Shown: piece by piece, positions 59,820 through 64,000 of the stretch
Layout of the letters: each line of letters opens with the position of its first letter
Position numbering within the stretch: the stretch's first letter is position 1
Assembly: GCA_039621445.1 (NCBI GenBank)
Contig: CP154956.1
Span: 88,604,482-88,668,481 of the forward strand
Reading direction: 5' to 3'
DNA: 64,000 nt
Origin: Euglena gracilis
Taxonomy: Eukaryota; Euglenida; Euglenophyceae; Euglenales
Translations under genes and position numbers: made by a program
The notes under the pieces: generated by a model
Told to the model about the DNA's origin: nothing
The model's database searches: none
The model's input: only the letters and a program-made list of their open reading frames with translations

Positions 59820-61145
59820 GCGGGACCCCCTGGTGCGGGACCCCCCCCCCCAGGGGTCCGGCCCCGGACCCACCCACCCACCCCCTCCCCCCCCCGGGGA
59901 GGGGGGTCAGGTGGCTTAAAAAGAAGCCTGATACAGGGGGGGGGTGATAAATGGGGTGAAATGCATGAGGTTCGATGTTTTTTTTTCCCTAAACTGCCCT
60001 TCTATGGATGTATGGGAAGCCCAACTTTGTTCAGGTGGGTGGTGGGGTGTCCCAACTCCTCCCCAAATTTTAGCAACCATTGGGAACCAAATTTGAGCAA
60101 CGCCTAAATTCAAGCAACCCCACGGGGACTAGTGAACCCTTGATATTGAGGTAAAAAGAAAGGAGAGCACAGGAAAATACGAAAGCGAAGCAAGCTTGAA
60201 CAAACAGTAATAGCCTATTTTTGGCAACCCCCACCATGTTGGAAGGAGGTCCGGACCCCCCTCAGGGCTTCCCATACATCCCTGACCCCTCCCCCGGGCC
60301 AAAATTTGGTTCCTGAGAAGCGCACATCCTCTTCATCTGTCAGGTGTGTTTGTGCATAGGGTTTAAGCTTACGTTTCAGTGTTGCCTGCTTTGTTCCGGG
60401 AATTCCATTGGGGTGTTGTCCATACTGAACGTATGCCTGGTCGGTCATTTTTTCCTTATTTCTGGCTTTTAGTCCCCAAAAAGATGGGATGAAGCAAGGT
60501 CCATGTCAGTAGCCCAGGACTTCGTTTAGGCCTGAGGGGGTCCACCCTTTGTCCAGTCAGCAGCTCGCAACTGGGCTGCAGAACCCCCCCCAGGGTTCGA
60601 TATGAGGGCGTATATGTGGGTTTAGGTGGGGGGTGCCCCCCCCCCGGCCTGCAGGGGGGTCCGGACCACCCCCTCCATCTGCCAGGGGGGGCCGGACCGA
60701 CCCCGGGGGGGGGTACCCGGGACCCCCCCAAAAAGGTCAATTTTTTCCCGCCGGAGTTTTTGGTAATTTTCGGCCATTGACCTGATGAAAAAAAAATATT
60801 ATGTACTGCTTGCGCTTTGATTTCGCTGGATGTCAAATTTTTGGCCCGGCGCTTCGCTGAAAATCGGCCACCCGGACCGCGCCACTGTTTAGGTGGGGCG
60901 GTGTCCCTCCCACCCTCCCCCCCCCTCCTGGCCCGCAGGGGGGTGTCCGGACCACCCCCCCCCACCTGTCTTTACATCGAACCCTGCCCCCCCATCATTT
61001 TTTCCAGTATTTATTTATTTGTTTATTTATTTATTTATTTATTCTTGTTATTATTTAGTATTTGTTTTATTGAATATTTTATTTATTACGTATGATGTGT
61101 TGTTGCTTATTTATTTATTATTTATATTGTATTTTTTGCCGCAGC
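59820..61145. other. G/C-run repeat cluster
   Basis: It contains a C/G-run element ending TTAAAAAGAAGCCTGATAC (59,914-59,934), an element with inverted GGATGTATGGGAAGCCC ends (60,005-60,275), and C/G-run blocks at 60,630-60,990 followed by a TTTA-rich stretch (61,005-61,135). No exon was seen. Confidence 0.55.
60005..60280. mobile_element. MITE-like element with GGATGTATGGGAAGCCC inverted ends
   Basis: The left end GGATGTATGGGAAGCCC is followed by a GGTGGGTGGTGGGG zone; the right end GGGCTTCCCATACATCCC is its inverse. Related ends occur at 16,917, 42,370, 49,690 and 14,583, so it is a family. Confidence 0.65.
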
Positions 61146-62158
61146 CAGCTGGACCATAAGGTCTATAACCATGTCCCTGGTAGTGGTGCTTACCTCCCAG
61201 TTTCTTTGCAGGAGGATGAGCCCTTCACCTGCGAGATGAACACCTGGAACCCCGCCCGAGCGCTGGCATTGGGTTGTCTGTTGATTGGCCGCAGCCAATT
61301 GTGCGTTTTGTTCCGTACATTTAGCATACCTACCCCCCCCCCCGGGAAACTGTCATGCCCGAGAACCTGCCAGCCCCCCCCCCCCCCGGGAAATTGTCAG
61401 GGTCCCAGGTACCGGCCAACCTGTCATGATAGGAAGTTGTCAAGGTCCCCGGTACTGGCCAACCTGTCAGATGACAGTTTCCCGGGGGGGGGTACCGCAG
61501 CTCTTAGAGGTCACCTGTCAAGCCCTGACCAATCGGTGCCCGAGGCCTCCACAGAAATTGGGATGGCCCCCATTTATGATGTGGTTTGGTTTTCTTGGCC
61601 TTTCCTTTTTCACTCGGTCAAACCTGTTTCTTTTACATTCGGTCTGTCACCAAGTCTATCATGTTGTTGTCTTTGTGCCAGCACTCGGCCGTAACATGGC
61701 GTTCTGCTGGCCAGAGGCGGCGTGGAACGAATGCTACGCGGATCAGGCTTCTGCTTGAGGGCTTGAGGGTTCGAAGAACCCCCCCTTGGGAGGGGGGTGG
61801 ATTGCAGCTAGTCCCCGTGGGACTGCCAGCAGGGAGGGCTAGCCAGTGTATTTTCTTTTCCCAGTGGATGTATTTTTTTTTACCCGAAACCTGCTAAAAA
61901 TACCCATTTTTGACAATTTTTTGGGATTTCCTTGAACAAAATCAACCCCCAAAAAATCATATGGATCCCATTTCCTCCTGGCGCCAGAGGAAATTGTGTT
62001 TTCTTGTCGGGAAGACCCCAGGACCCCCTCCCCCCCGGGGATTATTGGTGGTTTTTTGTGTTGTGGCGAGTCAAATTGCTGGTGCATCCGGGGTTTTTCA
62101 GCGAACACCTGAAGCGGATTTCATTCAACGCCACGGGGTGAAGGAGTTCCGCAGCCAG
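61146..62158 (+). CDS. Unrecognised gene fragment, three to four phase-compatible exons
   Basis: Possible mini-exon about 61146-61162 (QLDHK, after GCCGCAG). Exon 61212-61272 (acceptor TTTGCAG, reads EDEPFTCEMNTWNPARALAL, donor GTTGTC). Exon 61682-61746 (acceptor TGCCAG, reads GRNMAFCWPEAAWNECYADQ, donor GCTTCT). Exon 62102-62158 (acceptor TTTTCAG, reads RTPEADFIQRHGVKEFRSQ, donor GCACAT). The phases (1 then 0) close. The assembled segment is rich in Cys, Trp and acidic residues. I do not recognise the family. The gene's start and end lie outside these exons; a frame near 63,270-63,370 could be a further exon. Confidence 0.55.
61331..61494. mobile_element. MITE-like element with TACCCCCCCCGGGAAACTGTCA ends, 164 bp
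   Basis: The left end TACCCC...GGGAAACTGTCA pairs with the right end TGACAGTTTCCCGGGG...TA. Inside, GGTACxGGCCAACCTGTCA is repeated twice. It lies within an intron of the unrecognised gene. Confidence 0.8.
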
Positions 62159-62163
62159 GCACA

Positions 62164-62285
<122 letters not shown>

Positions 62286-62559
62286 TATTCTTATATTATT
62301 ATTATCTTATATATGTGTGTGTGTGTGTGTGTTTTGTGTTGTGTTTGTGTGTGTGTGTCTATGTGTGTATTATATTATTTCCTTCTATCTCTTATCTTAT
62401 ATTATAATTATATTCTTTATATCTATTATATTATTCTATTAATTATTTGTCTTATATTCTGTTTTTATTTCTTTCTTTATATATATTATATTCTAGTCTT
62501 CTGTAGATTCTCTTATCTTATATTATATCTCTTATATTATTTTCTCTTATCTTTAGTAT

Positions 62560-62992
62560 CTCTTCTCTTATCTTCTCTTCTTATTCTCTTCTATTCTCTT
62601 CTCTTAGTTCTTTCTTATATTCTCTATTTATTTCTCTTCTCTTATCTTCTTCTCTTCTTCTCTTTATCTTCTCTTCTATTCTCTTCTCTCTTTCTTCTCT
62701 CTTATCTATCTTCCTTATATTCTTTCTCTTCTCTTATCTTCTCTTCTATTCTCTTCTCTTCTCTTATCTTCTCTTCTCTTCCTTCTCTTCTCTTCTCTTC
62801 TCTTCTCTTCTCTCTCTTATCTTCTTCTGTTCTGTTCTTATTCTTTTCTCTTCTCTTCTCTTCTTTTCTCTTTATATTTCTCTTCTCTTCTCTTCTATTC
62901 TCTTCTCTTCTCTTCTCTTCTCTTCTCTTCTCTTCTCTTATTCTCTTCTTCTCTGCTTGCTCTCTGCTTATCTTCTGTTCTCTTCTATTCTT
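62560..62992 (+). repeat. Pyrimidine tract of TTCTC/TCTTC repeats
   Basis: About 430 bp almost entirely of C and T on the + strand, built on CTCTT units with occasional TA. The long frames on both strands are artefacts. Confidence 0.95.
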
Positions 62993-63009
62993 GCGGCCGG
63001 CCGGCCGTC

Positions 63010-64000
63010 CGCTCCCTGTTTCCTTCAATGAGTTTTAGGCTTCCATTTTTGTCGAACATTTGCCCAAATTCGGCATTTGGGCATTCTAACTTGGTCCGAA
63101 ACGGGGCCAAGTTACCCTAACCGTATTCCTTCAATAACGCAAAAAAAAATTGCCGCCCCCTGATCAAAAAGAGTAAATAGGTGTGATTAAAAAGATGATT
63201 GGCATGTCGTGGGGGGGACTTACAATAAACACCGAAAAAATGACGAGTAGCCCTTTTGAAGGTGCAGCAGAAGATTGCTGGGAAAAAGAGCACCTTGCGC
63301 TTTGTAGTCAATGGAAGAAAGAAAAAAGCCAAGATGCTCTGGAATGCCAGAAGAAATGGTGGGGCGTATCGACGGTTAAATTTTTTGGTTTACCAGCTTT
63401 CCGTTGATCAAAGGCCCCAGCCCCGGGGGGTCTTTTAGTTGGAGATAGTATATGTATGTATGTATATATATATATATATATGTACATATATATACATATA
63501 TATGTATGGATATATGTATATTACATATATATGTATATATATGTATATATATTACATATATTATATATAGTATAAGGCAAAGGTGAAAGTGACAAATTAT
63601 TGCCACATCAGTTCATCATGTGTGCCTGCCCTGCCCCGATCATTAACGGGCAGCCCGTCAATCTCTGGTATGCTCCTGCGAAGCAAAAGGAGCAGAAGAG
63701 CATATTTTCTCTCAAATGGGTCTTCTTTGGGATATTGAAACAATTTGTGATTTTGCAGAAAACGAAGGTGCAATGCATTGGCCGGTCTCATATTTCAGGT
63801 TTTTTTTCAAAAGGGGATAATCAAACAATGTAATGTCTTGCAACTTTTAGAAATTTTTCCCGAATGGTTTGCCCCCTGAGGGTCCCTCTTGAGTTGATGG
63901 GCCAAATTTGGGTTTCCAGCCCTGATTGGAGTGGAGTGATTATTTGGGGCTTTTTAATCGCTTACCCTCCGATCCAAACCATTGGGGGAAATAAGGGGTG
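63010..64000. other. Right end of window
   Basis: A Lys/Trp/Cys-rich frame at 63,270-63,370 (CWEKEHLALCSQWKKEKS) and a TATATG microsatellite at 63,448-63,560 are visible. Frames at 63,600-63,830 are open on both strands without a recognisable motif. Nothing firm can be annotated. Confidence 0.35.

Noticed and set aside
62313-63038. Frame of about 240 codons rich in Leu/Ser/Phe
   Set aside because: A translation of the CT and TA microsatellites that would mimic membrane segments; no start context or conserved block.

Overview
The window is nuclear DNA of an intron-rich eukaryote, probably a protist or alga. The coding signal is a series of short GC-rich exons with canonical protein motifs, separated by long AT-, TG- and G-tract-rich introns. 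All recognisable host genes lie on the + strand. Splice donors are GT (often GTGTGG, GTGCGG or GTATGT) with an apparent minority of GC donors. No bacterial operon, ribosome-binding site, tRNA, rRNA or CRISPR array was seen. The species cannot be named from the sequence; GC donors with one-directional genes would fit, for example, a dinoflagellate or haptophyte, but this is only a guess.

Layout. (1) About 1.8-13.1 kb: an RNA-binding protein with three RRM domains, a Pro/Tyr region, a C-terminal exon of Tyr-Pro-Thr-Ala-Gln repeats, and a probable fourth RRM just downstream. (2) 15.7-21.9 kb: an FSH1-type serine hydrolase in about nine exons. (3) 23.4-51.8 kb: a BioD-like (AAA_26) P-loop ATPase that can be assembled almost base by base into 13 exons with compatible phases, about 388 codons. 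(4) 56.6-59.6 kb, minus strand: a broken hAT-like transposase with a BED-like N-terminus. (5) 61.1-62.2 kb, + strand: part of an unrecognised gene, three or four phase-compatible exons. A Cys-rich exon candidate lies at 55.6 kb.

The outstanding feature is a roughly 15.9 kb minisatellite (26,126-42,069) of 9/10-bp units, ATGACACTC(C), inside intron 4 of the BioD-like gene. It makes that intron 18.26 kb long, while the flanking exons still join in frame through the conserved EGTGHCGVG motif. On the transcribed strand the unit contains neither GT nor AG, so the array is nearly free of conventional splice dinucleotides in this orientation only. Rare variant units recur about every 2.2-2.3 kb, showing higher-order amplification.

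The rest of the non-coding DNA is crowded with microsatellites (many are TG on the sense strand), an 0.87-kb tandem duplication, and at least six families of short elements whose terminal inverted repeats abut C/G runs (MITE-like), several sitting in introns. The three host genes have no evident joint pathway; they look like unrelated neighbours sharing orientation.
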